A stretch of 64,000 nucleotides of DNA from Zygosaccharomyces rouxii (taxonomy: Eukaryota > Ascomycota > Saccharomycetes > Saccharomycetales > Saccharomycetaceae): assembly GCF_000026365.1 (NCBI RefSeq), contig NC_012995.1:188501-252500 (forward strand), given 5' to 3'. Of this stretch, positions 29,164 through 39,722 are shown piece by piece. Under the pieces are notes generated by a model. The model did no database searches and was not told the DNA's origin. It was given only the letters and a program-made list of their open reading frames with translations. How positions within the stretch are numbered: position 1 is the stretch's first letter; each line of letters starts with the position of its first letter. Made by a program: the position numbers and the translations under genes.

Positions 29164-30867
29164 ATGCCTGCCACTTATAATGCATCAAGAATATCAGCCA
29201 TTCTATCTTTATGCGGATTTATAATGGGTATGGACGTCACATCACTGGCGGTTTTCCTAGATAAACCGTATTTTAACGATTACTTCCATTATCCAGGGCC
29301 GCTAGTACAAGGTGCGTTAAGCGGTGCTCACCCACTGGGAGGACTTACAGGCTGTTTGGTATACAGCCTTCTGTGTGACAAATTTGGTCGTGTTGGTTTG
29401 TTCCGTCTAGGTTCATTATTTTGGCTCATGGGTTCGATTATCGCGGTGGGCTCAATTAATACTGCGATGGTGATAGCATCTAGATGGATTAAGGGCACGA
29501 ACGTCGGAATTCTCTCCATTCTGTTAACCGCCTACTGCAGTGAAGTAATATCTCCACAACGTAAGGGACGAACATTAGGCTTCGTTCAATTTGCCTGTTC
29601 TTTTGGAATATTGTCCATGTTTTGCATGTGCATCTTACTGAATCATTATTGGCAGGAAGAATTGACCTTTCGACTTGCATGGTCATTAGAAACTTTACCA
29701 TGCCTTTTTTTTGTATTTGGTTCACTGTGGTTACCAGAATCCCCTACATGGCTTACAACCGTAGGCCGGTATGAGCAAGCCCAAGAGGTCCAAAACCACT
29801 TAGCTGTAGAGCATAACCGTGTTTGCGGAGAAAAGACACCACAAATGGAACTTCTCGAGAAACTAGATTTGGCTGCCACACTAGATGATGCATCTGATGG
29901 ATTTTCCTACCTAGATCTCTTTACATTAAAATACTTGCCCTTCACTGCAATGGCAGCGATTCTTCAACTACTTGTCCAATTCAGCGGAATTAGTGTTCTC
30001 ATGTATTATGCAGTTTATATTTGCGAAATGGTAGGCCTCCAAAGTACCGTTAGAAGCACTGCCGCTGCCATTCCATACGCAATCAACGTATTGCTTACAC
30101 TTTTACCACCACTTTTCCTCGACCGACTTCGTCGTAAGGACATCACATTAGCAGGTGCTTATCCACTTGCACTAATAATGATTTCACTCTCACTCACAAT
30201 GCTTCTACAAGGACATCGTGTACAGGAACCATTAGGTGGAAATGCTGCTCTCACATGGACGGTTAGCTCAAAAGGAGCACCCTATGTGCTTTCACTGTGT
30301 TATTTGTTTGTTTCCGTTTTTTCACTAACACTTGGTGCTGCACCCTGGCTCTACACATGCGAGATTCTACCTGTACGTGCTCGCAGCAAAGGACTCGCCG
30401 TCTCTATGGCAGTGGGATGGGCGACTAACTGTGTTCTCACCTTGGCCGCTCCCTGGCTATTTGCACGGTTACAGTGGGCTATTTTCCTCCTACTTGGCTC
30501 CGTCACATTACTGATTTCCGCATTTATTTGCGCATATTTCCCGGACACTGTTGAGATTGCTGCCGCTACCGATGATGCCGCTGCTGCTTCCCGTATCACT
30601 AAGCCCGAGAGAGCTAACTCCGAGAGTCCGGACCACGGTAGTTGTACTTTATCCGGAAGTGATGATGAAAATGGTGCAGATAAGGATCCTCACAATACGC
30701 CGCACTACGTGAACGATAGCCCTTCCATGTCTCCTGTTGTAGGGCCAACCTTCAAAACTGCCACCACAGAAACTGGATTGCAGAAGCAACTGCGGCACCA
30801 ACATCTACAACACTTGCAGTTGCAGAAACCGATAGAGCTTTCAATAGTGGATGGCGCATCACTCTAA
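29164..30867 (+). CDS. YFL040W: Sugar-porter-like MFS protein, YFL040W-type
   Basis: The 567-residue protein has about 12 hydrophobic segments (roughly 8-470) and a hydrophilic tail of about 95 residues. Sugar-porter signatures are present: CDKFGRVGLFRLG after TM2, EVISPQRKGRTLG, PESPTW in the central loop, and EILPVRARSKG before TM11. The TM7 motif is QFSGISVLMYY, where hexose transporters usually have Asn at the second S position. Residues of the sugar site may therefore differ. The position between SPC3 and ACT1 fits the uncharacterised S. cerevisiae gene YFL040W. Substrate is unknown; I would not call it a hexose transporter. The tail is rich in Ala, Asp and His/Gln. Confidence 0.82.
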   Translation: MPATYNASRISAILSLCGFIMGMDVTSLAVFLDKPYFNDYFHYPGPLVQGALSGAHPLGGLTGCLVYSLLCDKFGRVGLFRLGSLFWLMGSIIAVGSINTAMVIASRWIKGTNVGILSILLTAYCSEVISPQRKGRTLGFVQFACSFGILSMFCMCILLNHYWQEELTFRLAWSLETLPCLFFVFGSLWLPESPTWLTTVGRYEQAQEVQNHLAVEHNRVCGEKTPQMELLEKLDLAATLDDASDGFSYLDLFTLKYLPFTAMAAILQLLVQFSGISVLMYYAVYICEMVGLQSTVRSTAAAIPYAINVLLTLLPPLFLDRLRRKDITLAGAYPLALIMISLSLTMLLQGHRVQEPLGGNAALTWTVSSKGAPYVLSLCYLFVSVFSLTLGAAPWLYTCEILPVRARSKGLAVSMAVGWATNCVLTLAAPWLFARLQWAIFLLLGSVTLLISAFICAYFPDTVEIAAATDDAAAASRITKPERANSESPDHGSCTLSGSDDENGADKDPHNTPHYVNDSPSMSPVVGPTFKTATTETGLQKQLRHQHLQHLQLQKPIELSIVDGASL

Positions 30868-31909
30868 GCAACAGCAATAGTGAATACATTTAACAATAAC
30901 CTCGTATATCGCTTAAACGCCGAAATAAATAAATTATTCCTTGGCAAAGTTACTATTGTAGTAACCATACCTATTCTTGTAGTTACCGTTACTATGGCGC
31001 ACATACTGTGCGCATAAACTCCATTGGGAAAATTTTCTACTGGGAATGTCCTACATTTTCTGCTGGGAATGCCCTGCATTTTCTATTTCAGTTCAGTGAT
31101 ATCGGACATATGTCATGACATTCCTTAACGGGGAATGCCCATCGCGTTGAGCGGTACTGCTTACAACAGCGCGAAAATTGCTACTGGCAATGGCCAATGA
31201 GAGCTTGCAAATCTTATTTTCAAATATGAAGATCCTCTTGCACGATTTCCCAAAGGATCTAATCTCTTGCTCCCGTCGTCTAAGGAACCACATCCCCATA
31301 GGTGAGGAGATAAACACCCCGCGGGACAATGTGCTTCTGCTAGTCTTTAGTCATATCGAGCATCGGACTGCTGCAGGTAGACAAACTCGCAGGAAATAGG
31401 AATGCGAGCCAAGTAATTAATTAGCTGCAGACAACACCGAGTAAAGAATATTCGCAAAACTAGAATAAACCAAAGAACTAAGCAACTGATGACCGACTCG
31501 GAATTGCCCGTAGTTGGTTGACCTATACTCTAAATGGCCATTTTAAATGTGTACTATTACCGTCGAAGTATGTTCTCTTTAATCTGTACGCGCTTGTATG
31601 AGTGTCGCTAAGAACTGAGAGGTCACCACAGTGGATGCTGATTAACCAACTTTTTGCTCAAACATCCTGTTGAGTTGATACCTCTCCGTAGCACAATGTC
31701 ATTTTTTCCTTGAGTAAGTCAAACGAAAATCCTGAAGAACACCCACTGGGCAAAATTTTTTAGTCCTGGCCCAACAGTATATTCCATATATATTCAACCG
31801 ATAACCGGTCCTTGAGGCTTTGGAAGGTTAACGTTCTTGACCTTGTTCTTGTTCTATTCCAAGGTAAATCACAAAAACAAAAAGCAAGGAAGGAAGCAGA
31901 CATTTCCTA
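30868..31909. promoter_or_regulatory. Long upstream region of adhesin 1 with CATTCC cluster
   Basis: This 1042-bp gene-free region precedes the first adhesin. From about 30950 it is homologous to the DNA upstream of the second adhesin (from about 40245). Shared blocks include ATATCGGACATATGTCA near 31100, GCTTGCAAATC near 31203, CACGATTTCCCAAAGGATCT near 31241 and AACCACATCCCCATAGGT near 31286. Four CATTCC motifs (both strands; 31043-31048, 31066-31071, 31119-31124, 31132-31137) match the Tec1 TCS site that drives FLO11 in S. cerevisiae. A TATA-like ATATATATTC is near 31788-31795. Large promoters are typical of FLO11. No gene is supported; short ORFs here are not conserved in the duplicate. 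Confidence 0.6.
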
Positions 31910-34900
31910 ATGATTCGGTCGCTTTATTCGTTGCTGCTACTAGTGGCTCCCCTCGTTCTTGCGTTGGGCGGGTCCACTACTACAACTGTTAGTCCCGTGC
32001 CAGATCGATTGGCACGTAGGGATAGAATTGAGATCCAAAACGTCCAAGACGCTTGTGCAGGTCGAAGCTTTTTGAATAGTGTTAGTATTCTCCAACAAAA
32101 CATGGATGTTACCGATGTTTCCTACCTAGGGAATAACACTTATAACGTGACTATTCATGTTACTGGTTCAAGCACTATTGCTTCTAATCTCTTGCAAAGT
32201 TTGGCTATCACCAACATCGATGGTCCGGAGAACCAAGTTACTTTGTACAGCACTGACTCTGCGGGTTTGTTAAATACGGTTTCTCCAACGGACTATACTG
32301 CTACTTTTGAGTCTTATGGTGTTCAACAAGGTAATGAAATCTGGTTACCAGCTTTCCAATTGACATATACCTATAGCAATGGTTTACCTGATCCCTTGGC
32401 TGCTAGTAACTCCTATAATTTGGCGGCTGGTTGTCCAGCTGTGGATTCTTCTCTCGCAGGTTATCACTGGAGAAATCCAGATTCACCTGTTAGCTCCACG
32501 ACTTCTAGCAGCTCCTCATCAACTAGCTCCAGTGCTCCTCCATCTGGCTCTAGTATCCCACCAAGTACTTCCTCAAGCGCATCATCTACTAGTGGTTCCA
32601 GCAGTGCTCCAGGCACTTCTTCAACAGGTTCAACATCTGCTCCAAGCGGCAGCGGTAACTCTGGTGCCTCTGGTGCCTCTGGTGCTTCCGGTGCATCATC
32701 TTCTGAAGCAAGCGGCAGCGGTAACTCTGCTACCTCTGGTGCCTCTGGTGCTTCCGGTGCATCTTCCTCTGCTCCAACCAGTACTTCCGGTGCTTCATCT
32801 TCTGAAGCAAGCGGCAGCGGTAACTCTGCTACTTCTGGTGCAACTGGTGCTTCATCAACTAGCTCCAGTGCTCCTCCATCTGGATCTAGTGCTTCATCTG
32901 CTCCAAGCAGTGGTGCTTCCGGTGCTTCCGGCGCATCTTCCTCTGCTCCAACCAGTACTTCCGGTGCTTCATCTTCTGAAGCAAGCGGCAGCGGTAACTC
33001 TGCTACCTCTGGTGCCTCTGGTGCCTCTGGTGCTTCCGGCGCATCTTCCTCTGCTCCAACCAGTACTTCCGGTGCTTCATCTTCTGAAGCAAGCGGCAGC
33101 GGTAACTCTGCTACCTCTGGTGCCTCTGGTGCCTCTGGTGCTTCCGGCGCATCTTCCTCTGCTCCAACCAGTACTTCCGGTGCTTCATCTTCTGAAGCAA
33201 GCGGCAGCGGTAACTCTGCTACCTCTGGTGCCTCTGGTGCCTCTGGTGCTTCCGGCGCATCTTCCTCTGCTCCAACCAGTACTTCCGGTGCTTCATCTTC
33301 TGAAGCAAGCGGCAGCGGTAACTCTGCTACCTCTGGTGCCTCTGGTGCCTCTGGTGCTTCCGGCGCATCTTCCTCTGCTCCAAGCAGTGGTGCTTCCGGT
33401 GCTTCATCTTCCGAAGCAAGCGGCAGTGGTAACTCTGCTACCTCTGGAATTGTCAGTGCTTCATCTGCTCCAAGCGGCAATGGTAACTCTGCTACCTCTG
33501 GTGCCTCTGGTGCCTCTGGTGCCTCTGGTGCTTCCGGCGCATCTTCCTCTGCTCCAACCAGTACTTCCGGTGCTTCATCTTCTGAAGCAAGCGGCAGCGG
33601 TAACTCTGCTACTTCTGGTGCAACTGGTGCTTCATCAACTAGCTCCAGTGCTCCTCCATCTGGATCTAATGTTCCACCAAGTACTTCCTCAAGCGCTTCA
33701 TCTACTAGTACTTCCAGCAGTGATCCAAGTAGTTCATCAACCAGTTCATCAACCGAGATCCAAGACGTTGAAGATGCTTGCCCAGGTCGAAGCTTTTTGA
33801 ATAGTGTTAGTATTCTCCAACAAAACATGGATGTTACCGATGTTTCCTACCTAGGGAATAACACTTATAACGTGACTATTCATGTTACTGGTTCAAGCAC
33901 TATTGCTTCTAATCTCTTGCAAAGTTTGGCTATCACCAACATCGATGGTCCGGAGAACCAAGTTACTTTGTACAGCACTGACTCTGCGGGTTTGTTAAAT
34001 ACGGTTTCTCCAACGGACTATACTGCTACTTTTGAGTCTTATGGTGTTCAACAAGGTAATGAAATCTGGTTACCAGCTTTCCAATTGACATATACCTATA
34101 GCAATGGTTTACCTGATCCCTTGGCTGCTAGTAACTCCTATAATTTGGCGGCTGGTTGTCCAGCTGTGGATTCTTCTCTCGCAGGTTATCACTGGAGAAA
34201 TCCAGATTCACCTGTTAGCTCCACGACTTCTAGCAGCTCCTCATCAACTAGCTCCAGTGCTCCTCCATCTGGCTCTAGTATCCCACCAAGTACTTCCTCA
34301 AGCGCATCATCTACTAGTGGTTCCAGCAGTGCTCCAGGCACTTCTTCAACAGGTTCACCATCTGCTCCAAGCGGCAGCGGTAACTCTGGTGCCTCTGGTG
34401 CCTCTGGTGCTTCCGGTGCATCATCTTCTGAAGCAAGCGGCAGCGGTAACTCTGCTACCTCTGGTGCCTCTGGTGCCTCTGGTGCTTCCGGTGCCTCTGG
34501 TGCTTCATCTGCTCCAAGCAGTGGTGCTTCCGGTGCTTCCGGCGCATCTTCCTCTGCTCCAACCAGTACTTCCGGTGCTTCATCTTCTGAAGCAAGCGGC
34601 AGCGGTAACTCTGCTACCTCTGGTGCCTCTGGTGCTTCCGGTGCCTCTGGTGCTTCATCTGCTCCAAGCAGTGGTGCTTCCGGTGCTTCCGGCGCATCTT
34701 CCTCTGCTCCAACCAGTACTTCCGGTGCTTCATCTTCTGAAGCAAGCGGCAGTGGTAACTCTGCTACCTCTGGAATTGTCAGTGCTTCATCTGCTCCAAG
34801 CGGCAATGGTAACTCTGCTACCTCTGGTGCCTCTGGTGCCTCTGGTGCTTCCGGCGCATCTTCCTCTGCTCCAACCAGTACTTCCGGTGCTTCATCTTCT

Positions 34901-37900
34901 GAAGCAAGCGGCAGCGGTAACTCTGCTACTTCTGGTGCAACTGGTGCTTCATCAACTAGCTCCAGTGCTCCTCCATCTGGATCTAGTGCTTCATCTGCTC
35001 CAAGCAGTGGTGCTTCCGGTGCTTCCGGCGCATCTTCCTCTGCTCCAACCAGTACTTCCGGTGCTTCATCTTCTGAAGCAAGCGGCAGCGGTAACTCTGC
35101 TACCTCTGGTGCCTCTGGTGCCTCTGGTGCTTCCGGCGCATCTTCCTCTGCTCCAAGCAGTGGTGCTTCCGGTGCTTCATCTTCCGAAGCAAGCGGCAGT
35201 GGTAACTCTGCTACCTCTGGAATTGTCAGTGCTTCATCTGCTCCAAGCGGCAATGGTAACTCTGCTACCTCTGGTGCCTCTGGTGCTTCCGGTGCATCTT
35301 CCTCTGCTCCAACCAGTACTTCCGGTGCTTCATCTTCTGAAGCAAGCGGCAGCGGTAACTCTGCTACCTCTGGTGCTTCCGGTGCCTCTGGTGCTTCCGG
35401 CGCATCTTCCTCTGCTCCAACCAGTACTTCCGGTGCTTCATCTTCTGAAGCAAGCGGCAGCGGTAACTCTGCTACTTCTGGTGCAACTGGTGCTTCATCA
35501 ACTAGCTCCAGTGCTCCTCCATCTGGATCTAGTGCTTCATCTGCTCCAAGCAGTGGTGCTTCCGGTGCTTCCGGCGCATCTTCCTCTGCTCCAACCAGTA
35601 CTTCCGGTGCTTCATCTTCTGAAGCAAGCGGCAGCGGTAACTCTGCTACCTCTGGTGCCTCTGGTGCCTCTGGTGCTTCCGGCGCATCTTCCTCTGCTCC
35701 AACCAGTACTTCCGGTGCTTCATCTTCTGAAGCAAGCGGCAGCGGTAACTCTGCTACCTCTGGTGCCTCTGGTGCCTCTGGTGCTTCCGGCGCATCTTCC
35801 TCTGCTCCAACCAGTACTTCCGGTGCTTCATCTTCTGAAGCAAGCGGCAGCGGTAACTCTGCTACCTCTGGTGCCTCTGGTGCCTCTGGTGCTTCCGGCG
35901 CATCTTCCTCTGCTCCAACCAGTACTTCCGGTGCTTCATCTTCTGAAGCAAGCGGCAGCGGTAACTCTGCTACCTCTGGTGCCTCTGGTGCCTCTGGTGC
36001 TTCCGGCGCATCTTCCTCTGCTCCAACCAGTACTTCCGGTGCTTCATCTTCTGAAGCAAGCGGCAGCGGTAACTCTGCTACCTCTGGTGCCTCTGGTGCC
36101 TCTGGTGCTTCCGGCGCATCTTCCTCTGCTCCAACCAGTACTTCCGGTGCTTCATCTTCCGAAGCAAGCGGCAGTGGTAACTCTGCTACCTCTGGAATTG
36201 TCAGTGCTTCATCTGCTCCAAGCGGCAATGGTAACTCTGCTACCTCTGGTGCCTCTGGTGCCTCTGGTGCTTCCGGCGCATCTTCCTCTGCTCCAAGCAG
36301 TGGTGCTTCCGGTGCTTCATCTTCCGAAGCAAGCGGCAGTGGTAACTCTGCTACCTCTGGTGCTTCCTCTGTTCCAAGCGGCAGCGGTAACTCTGCTACC
36401 TCTGGAATTGTCAGTACTTCATCTGCTCCAAGCGGCAGCGGTAACTCTGCTACTTCCGGCGCTTCAACCTCTGCTCCAAGCAGCGGTGCATCTGGTGCTT
36501 CATCTGCTTCAAGCAGTGGCGCTTCCGGTGCTCCATCTTCTGAAGCAAGCGGCAGTGGTAACTCTCCTACCTCTGGTACTGTCAGTGCTTCATCTTATGG
36601 TTCACCCGGCGGATCGAACCGTTCAACTACAGTACTAAGCACTTCAACCGGAGCTGCTGCTGGAACAACTAGCAGTTCCTCCACAGGTCCATCCTCTGGA
36701 TCAGGCAGTGGTGCTAACTCTACCGCCTCTGGTTCAAACGGCAATGGTTCTAACGGTAATGGTTCCAACGGTGCATCCTCTGTTCCAAACACTTCCACTG
36801 GTGCTGCTAACTCTGCCACCTCTGGTTCAAACGGCAATGGTTCCAACGGTAATGGCTCTAACGGTGCATCCTCTGTTCCAAGTACTTCCACTGGCGCTGC
36901 CGCTGGTTCAACTAGCGGTGCCTCTACTGGCCCATCCTCTGGATCAGGCAGTGGTGCTAACTCTACCGCCTCTGGTTCAAACGGCAATGGTTCCAACGGT
37001 GCATCCTCTGTTCCAAACACCTCCACTGGCGCTGCCGCTGGTTCAACTGGCGGTGCCTCCACTGGCCCATCCTCTGGATCGAATGGCAACGGTTCCAATA
37101 CTAATGGTAATGGTTCCGGTTCATCTTCTGGTTCACCTTCTAGTTCTAATGGCAATGGTTCCCATGGCTCCACTTCGGGTCCAATCTACAGCGCTAACTC
37201 AACCACTTCGGGGTCTCCTTCTGGATCAAGTGGTAATGGTTCTAACGGTTCGACTTCTGTTCCAAACACTACCACCGGTTCTTCTGGTTCAACCAGTGGT
37301 GCCTCCAGTGGTAATGGTTCCGGTTCTGGCTCCAATGAAAATGGTTCTGGTTCCAACGGTAATGGTTCCGGTTCTGGCTCCAATGAAAATGGTTCTGGTT
37401 CAGGCTCTAACGGCAATGGTTCAGGCTCCAATGAAAATGGCTCTGGCTCCAACGGCAACGGTTCAGGCTCTGGCTCTAGCGGCAACGGTTCCGGTTCTGG
37501 CTCCAATGAAAATGGTTCTGGTTCCAACGGTAATGGTTCAGGCTCTAACAGCAATGGCTCTGGCTCCAACGGTAATGGTTCCGGTTCTGGCTCCAATGAA
37601 AATGGTTCTGGTTCCAACGGTAATGGTTCAGGCTCTGGTTCAGGCTCTAACGGCAATGGTTCCGGCTCAGGTTCTAACGGCAACGGCTCTGGCTCCAATG
37701 AAAATGGTTCTGGTTCTGGTTCTGGTTCAAACACAGTCCCAATTACCACCATCCCAGGTACTACTATTCCAGGTAGCACCGTCCCAGCAAGAACCGTCCC
37801 AGGTACTACCATCCCAAGTAGCACCGTCCCAGCAAGTACTCTCCCAGCAAGTACTGTTCCAGGCACCACCATCCCAGGTAGCATCGTCCCAGGTAGCACC

Positions 37901-38818
37901 ATTCCAGGTACTACTATCCCAAGTTGCACCGTCTCAGGTAACATTGTCCCAGGTACTACTATTCCTGCAAGCACCGTCCCAGAAAGTACCGTCCCAGGTA
38001 CTACCATCCCAGGTAGCACTGTCCCAGCAAGTATCGTCCCAGGCAGCGTGGCTCCAGGTACTACAATCCCAAGTAGCGTCATTCCAGGTAGCACTGTCCC
38101 AGGTACTACTATCCCAGCTAAAACTGTTGTAGGTGGTGCAGGTGCTCCATCTACTATCACAGTTTCCGGTACAGCTGCAGGTGCTAATGGCGTTACAGGT
38201 ACTTCTGGCACTGGTAACAACAACGGTGGTAACAACGGTGGTAACAACAACGGTGTTAACGGCGAACAAACTCCACAAGTTCAAACCATCACTAGAACTG
38301 TCCAACCAACCGGTGGTCAAACAACCCCACAAGTTCAAACCATCATCACCACCATTCAACCAACCGGTGGCAACAACGCTGGCAATGGTGCTAACAACAA
38401 CGGTGCTAACGGCGAACCAACTCCACAAGTTCAAACCATCACTAGAACCGCCCAACCAACCGGTGGTAGCAACGGTAACAACAACGGTGGTAACACTGTC
38501 CCAGTGTCCGTCTCCGTCTCCGTCCAAACTGTAACTCAAGTTCAAACTCAAACCGTCACTGAAACTGTTTCTGGTAACTGTGTCTGTCCAACTGGTACAG
38601 CTGCAGCCGCCACTCCTTTAGTCTCCAACTCAGGGTACTCTAACAACACTTTACCTGTAAAGAGAGAAGCACCAATCGTTAAGCCTGTTGGTAAAGACAT
38701 CACTGCCCTACCAACGGTTGCTCCTCAAACCGTCTTTCAGGGCTCAGCTGGAAGATTGGTGAACCCAGTCAACGGACTCTTGTTGAGTCTATTGACTTTA
38801 TTGCCTTTCTTCTTCTAA
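31910..38818 (+). CDS. Giant FLO11-like GPI cell-wall adhesin with two Flo11 domains
   Basis: The 2302-residue protein has a signal peptide (about 1-20) and a Flo11 (fibronectin-III-like) domain at about 40-192 with [20 protein letters not shown] and [10 protein letters not shown] Ser/Ala/Gly repeat region follows. A second Flo11 domain (about 615-767) differs mainly in its first residues. More repeats run to about 1560, then NGNGSNG and NENGSGSG repeats (about 1600-1940), a [10 protein letters not shown] tract (about 1941-2080) and [10 protein letters not shown] repeats. CVCPTG lies near 2221, and a hydrophobic GPI-attachment tail ends LLTLLPFFF. Domain order and composition fit Flo11-type adhesins mediating flor, biofilm or invasive growth; the sugar or homotypic binding role is inferred. 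The ATG at 31910 is shared with the paralog. Confidence 0.92.
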   Translation: MIRSLYSLLLLVAPLVLALGGSTTTTVSPVPDRLARRDRIEIQNVQDACAGRSFLNSVSILQQNMDVTDVSYLGNNTYNVTIHVTGSSTIASNLLQSLAITNIDGPENQVTLYSTDSAGLLNTVSPTDYTATFESYGVQQGNEIWLPAFQLTYTYSNGLPDPLAASNSYNLAAGCPAVDSSLAGYHWRNPDSPVSSTTSSSSSSTSSSAPPSGSSIPPSTSSSASSTSGSSSAPGTSSTGSTSAPSGSGNSGASGASGASGASSSEASGSGNSATSGASGASGASSSAPTSTSGASSSEASGSGNSATSGATGASSTSSSAPPSGSSASSAPSSGASGASGASSSAPTSTSGASSSEASGSGNSATSGASGASGASGASSSAPTSTSGASSSEASGSGNSATSGASGASGASGASSSAPTSTSGASSSEASGSGNSATSGASGASGASGASSSAPTSTSGASSSEASGSGNSATSGASGASGASGASSSAPSSGASGASSSEASGSGNSATSGIVSASSAPSGNGNSATSGASGASGASGASGASSSAPTSTSGASSSEASGSGNSATSGATGASSTSSSAPPSGSNVPPSTSSSASSTSTSSSDPSSSSTSSSTEIQDVEDACPGRSFLNSVSILQQNMDVTDVSYLGNNTYNVTIHVTGSSTIASNLLQSLAITNIDGPENQVTLYSTDSAGLLNTVSPTDYTATFESYGVQQGNEIWLPAFQLTYTYSNGLPDPLAASNSYNLAAGCPAVDSSLAGYHWRNPDSPVSSTTSSSSSSTSSSAPPSGSSIPPSTSSSASSTSGSSSAPGTSSTGSPSAPSGSGNSGASGASGASGASSSEASGSGNSATSGASGASGASGASGASSAPSSGASGASGASSSAPTSTSGASSSEASGSGNSATSGASGASGASGASSAPSSGASGASGASSSAPTSTSGASSSEASGSGNSATSGIVSASSAPSGNGNSATSGASGASGASGASSSAPTSTSGASSSEASGSGNSATSGATGASSTSSSAPPSGSSASSAPSSGASGASGASSSAPTSTSGASSSEASGSGNSATSGASGASGASGASSSAPSSGASGASSSEASGSGNSATSGIVSASSAPSGNGNSATSGASGASGASSSAPTSTSGASSSEASGSGNSATSGASGASGASGASSSAPTSTSGASSSEASGSGNSATSGATGASSTSSSAPPSGSSASSAPSSGASGASGASSSAPTSTSGASSSEASGSGNSATSGASGASGASGASSSAPTSTSGASSSEASGSGNSATSGASGASGASGASSSAPTSTSGASSSEASGSGNSATSGASGASGASGASSSAPTSTSGASSSEASGSGNSATSGASGASGASGASSSAPTSTSGASSSEASGSGNSATSGASGASGASGASSSAPTSTSGASSSEASGSGNSATSGIVSASSAPSGNGNSATSGASGASGASGASSSAPSSGASGASSSEASGSGNSATSGASSVPSGSGNSATSGIVSTSSAPSGSGNSATSGASTSAPSSGASGASSASSSGASGAPSSEASGSGNSPTSGTVSASSYGSPGGSNRSTTVLSTSTGAAAGTTSSSSTGPSSGSGSGANSTASGSNGNGSNGNGSNGASSVPNTSTGAANSATSGSNGNGSNGNGSNGASSVPSTSTGAAAGSTSGASTGPSSGSGSGANSTASGSNGNGSNGASSVPNTSTGAAAGSTGGASTGPSSGSNGNGSNTNGNGSGSSSGSPSSSNGNGSHGSTSGPIYSANSTTSGSPSGSSGNGSNGSTSVPNTTTGSSGSTSGASSGNGSGSGSNENGSGSNGNGSGSGSNENGSGSGSNGNGSGSNENGSGSNGNGSGSGSSGNGSGSGSNENGSGSNGNGSGSNSNGSGSNGNGSGSGSNENGSGSNGNGSGSGSGSNGNGSGSGSNGNGSGSNENGSGSGSGSNTVPITTIPGTTIPGSTVPARTVPGTTIPSSTVPASTLPASTVPGTTIPGSIVPGSTIPGTTIPSCTVSGNIVPGTTIPASTVPESTVPGTTIPGSTVPASIVPGSVAPGTTIPSSVIPGSTVPGTTIPAKTVVGGAGAPSTITVSGTAAGANGVTGTSGTGNNNGGNNGGNNNGVNGEQTPQVQTITRTVQPTGGQTTPQVQTIITTIQPTGGNNAGNGANNNGANGEPTPQVQTITRTAQPTGGSNGNNNGGNTVPVSVSVSVQTVTQVQTQTVTETVSGNCVCPTGTAAAATPLVSNSGYSNNTLPVKREAPIVKPVGKDITALPTVAPQTVFQGSAGRLVNPVNGLLLSLLTLLPFFF
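32061..34357. repeat. Internal duplication of Flo11 domain (period 1725 bp)
   Basis: Positions 32061-32632 and 33786-34357 appear identical over 572 bp, offset by exactly 1725 bp (575 codons). The first difference at the right end is A at 32633 versus C at 34358. To the left the copies diverge quickly (encoded [10 protein letters not shown] versus [10 protein letters not shown]). The identical block encodes almost the whole Flo11 domain plus the start of the Ser-rich region. The repeat keeps frame, giving two tandem adhesion domains. Perfect identity, including synonymous sites, points to a recent duplication or gene conversion, or to an assembly artefact. Confidence 0.88.
32900..33420. repeat. 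108-bp minisatellite array A in adhesin 1
   Basis: A 36-codon unit repeats in direct tandem; a marker sequence GCAAGCGGCA begins at 32981, 33089, 33197 and 33305, 108 bp apart. The next unit is 111 bp because of a one-codon variant. Each unit encodes GAS triplets, an [10 protein letters not shown] block and an [11 protein letters not shown] block. Units look nearly identical in DNA, which favours replication slippage and unequal recombination, so unit number likely varies among strains. Confidence 0.85.
35520..36190. repeat. 108-bp minisatellite array B in adhesin 1
   Basis: The same 36-codon unit as array A occurs at least six times in a row; the marker GCAAGC starts at 35624, 35732, 35840, 35948, 36056 and 36164. 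The last copy has small synonymous changes (TCCGAAGCAAGCGGCAGTGG). Similar but rearranged units fill 34380-35520 between the second Flo11 domain and this array. Confidence 0.85.
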
Positions 38819-39722
38819 TTGTGACACTTATACCCCTTTCTATTTTGGCCTAATTGCTTTTTTCATATTCTATATCACAGGGTATTGAAATTACACCTGT
38901 CTGGGGGTTTCTCTGCTCTCATAGAATATATTATATATGTACGGCCATTTATTTTTGTCCCTGAATAGATAAAATGTAAAACAATCCTAATAAAATATTA
39001 CATCTATATTATAATAGTCTTGTTTCTGCATAGTTGGGGGGCATAAGAATATGCATATGCATATGTACTCCTTTGATTCTATCACAGCCTTATCCTTTCG
39101 TGCTCAAGTATTGGATTTTCTATTGTAATTTCGACCAAAAAAATGATTTATAGTAGTAGATTCTCGTGTGGGTCTTTGGTTGGATTTTTGAGAATAATAC
39201 AATAGCTGAAAACACATTCCTTAAAGGGACTGGATATGGTATTGTTTTGTCTTGGATATCGTGAGAATGGGTGCCAGATTGGTACAGATGGACTAATCAG
39301 GAAATAGCGAGACGTAAAAAGAAGTATTAGAGGGGGGAGTGCAGTTGGTAGGGTAACTAAAGTACAAGTCACGCGATAGATACTTATACATTTAGTTATC
39401 AATCAGCGGTATAGAGTACTGCAAAGTAAGAACATTAACAAAACTCCAGAGCTATTGATGTCGAGCTAGACCAAACGGCAAGCAGACATTTAACGATTTG
39501 ACTGAATTAGTTCAATGTCAGGAATGGTTAGTGATACATACCATTTAAAAACCAGATATTGTTCTATTTGTCAGAACTCCGAAGTCCGCCTAACAAAATC
39601 TCCTTCGGAGTTTTATTACTACGTCTTAAAAAATCATTGATTTTTCATTTTGTTTTACTTTTAAGTTAATTTAACTATTATTTTTTTACGTTGTTGTATG
39701 TTGTTGTGAGACGTAGTAATTT
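38819..39722. other. 3' flank of adhesin 1, homologous to 3' flank of adhesin 2
   Basis: This gene-free stretch starts with a well-conserved block (38876-38980) nearly identical to 46020-46125, including TATATTATATATGTACGGCC, which resembles a yeast 3'-end efficiency element (TATATA). Homology then fades. A perfect 10-bp stem, AACTCCGAAG (39575-39584) with CTTCGGAGTT (39603-39612), forms an 18-nt-loop hairpin that is not preserved in the duplicate. The end corresponds to the ACT1 3' untranslated region. Confidence 0.6.

Noticed and set aside
36720..37740. GGTTCAAAC sequences resembling a tRNA B box
   Set aside because: They are in-frame GSN codons of the repeat region, without A boxes or cloverleaf structure. 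I found no tRNA gene in the window.
32464..38551. Long antisense and alternate-frame open frames across adhesin 1 (up to about 840 codons)
   Set aside because: They mirror the biased Ser/Ala/Gly/Asn repeats: avoidance of certain codons leaves other frames open. Their translations are pure repeats ([10 protein letters not shown] or LPLVPLVLP) without domains, and the sense frame has a signal peptide, Flo11 domains and GPI tail.
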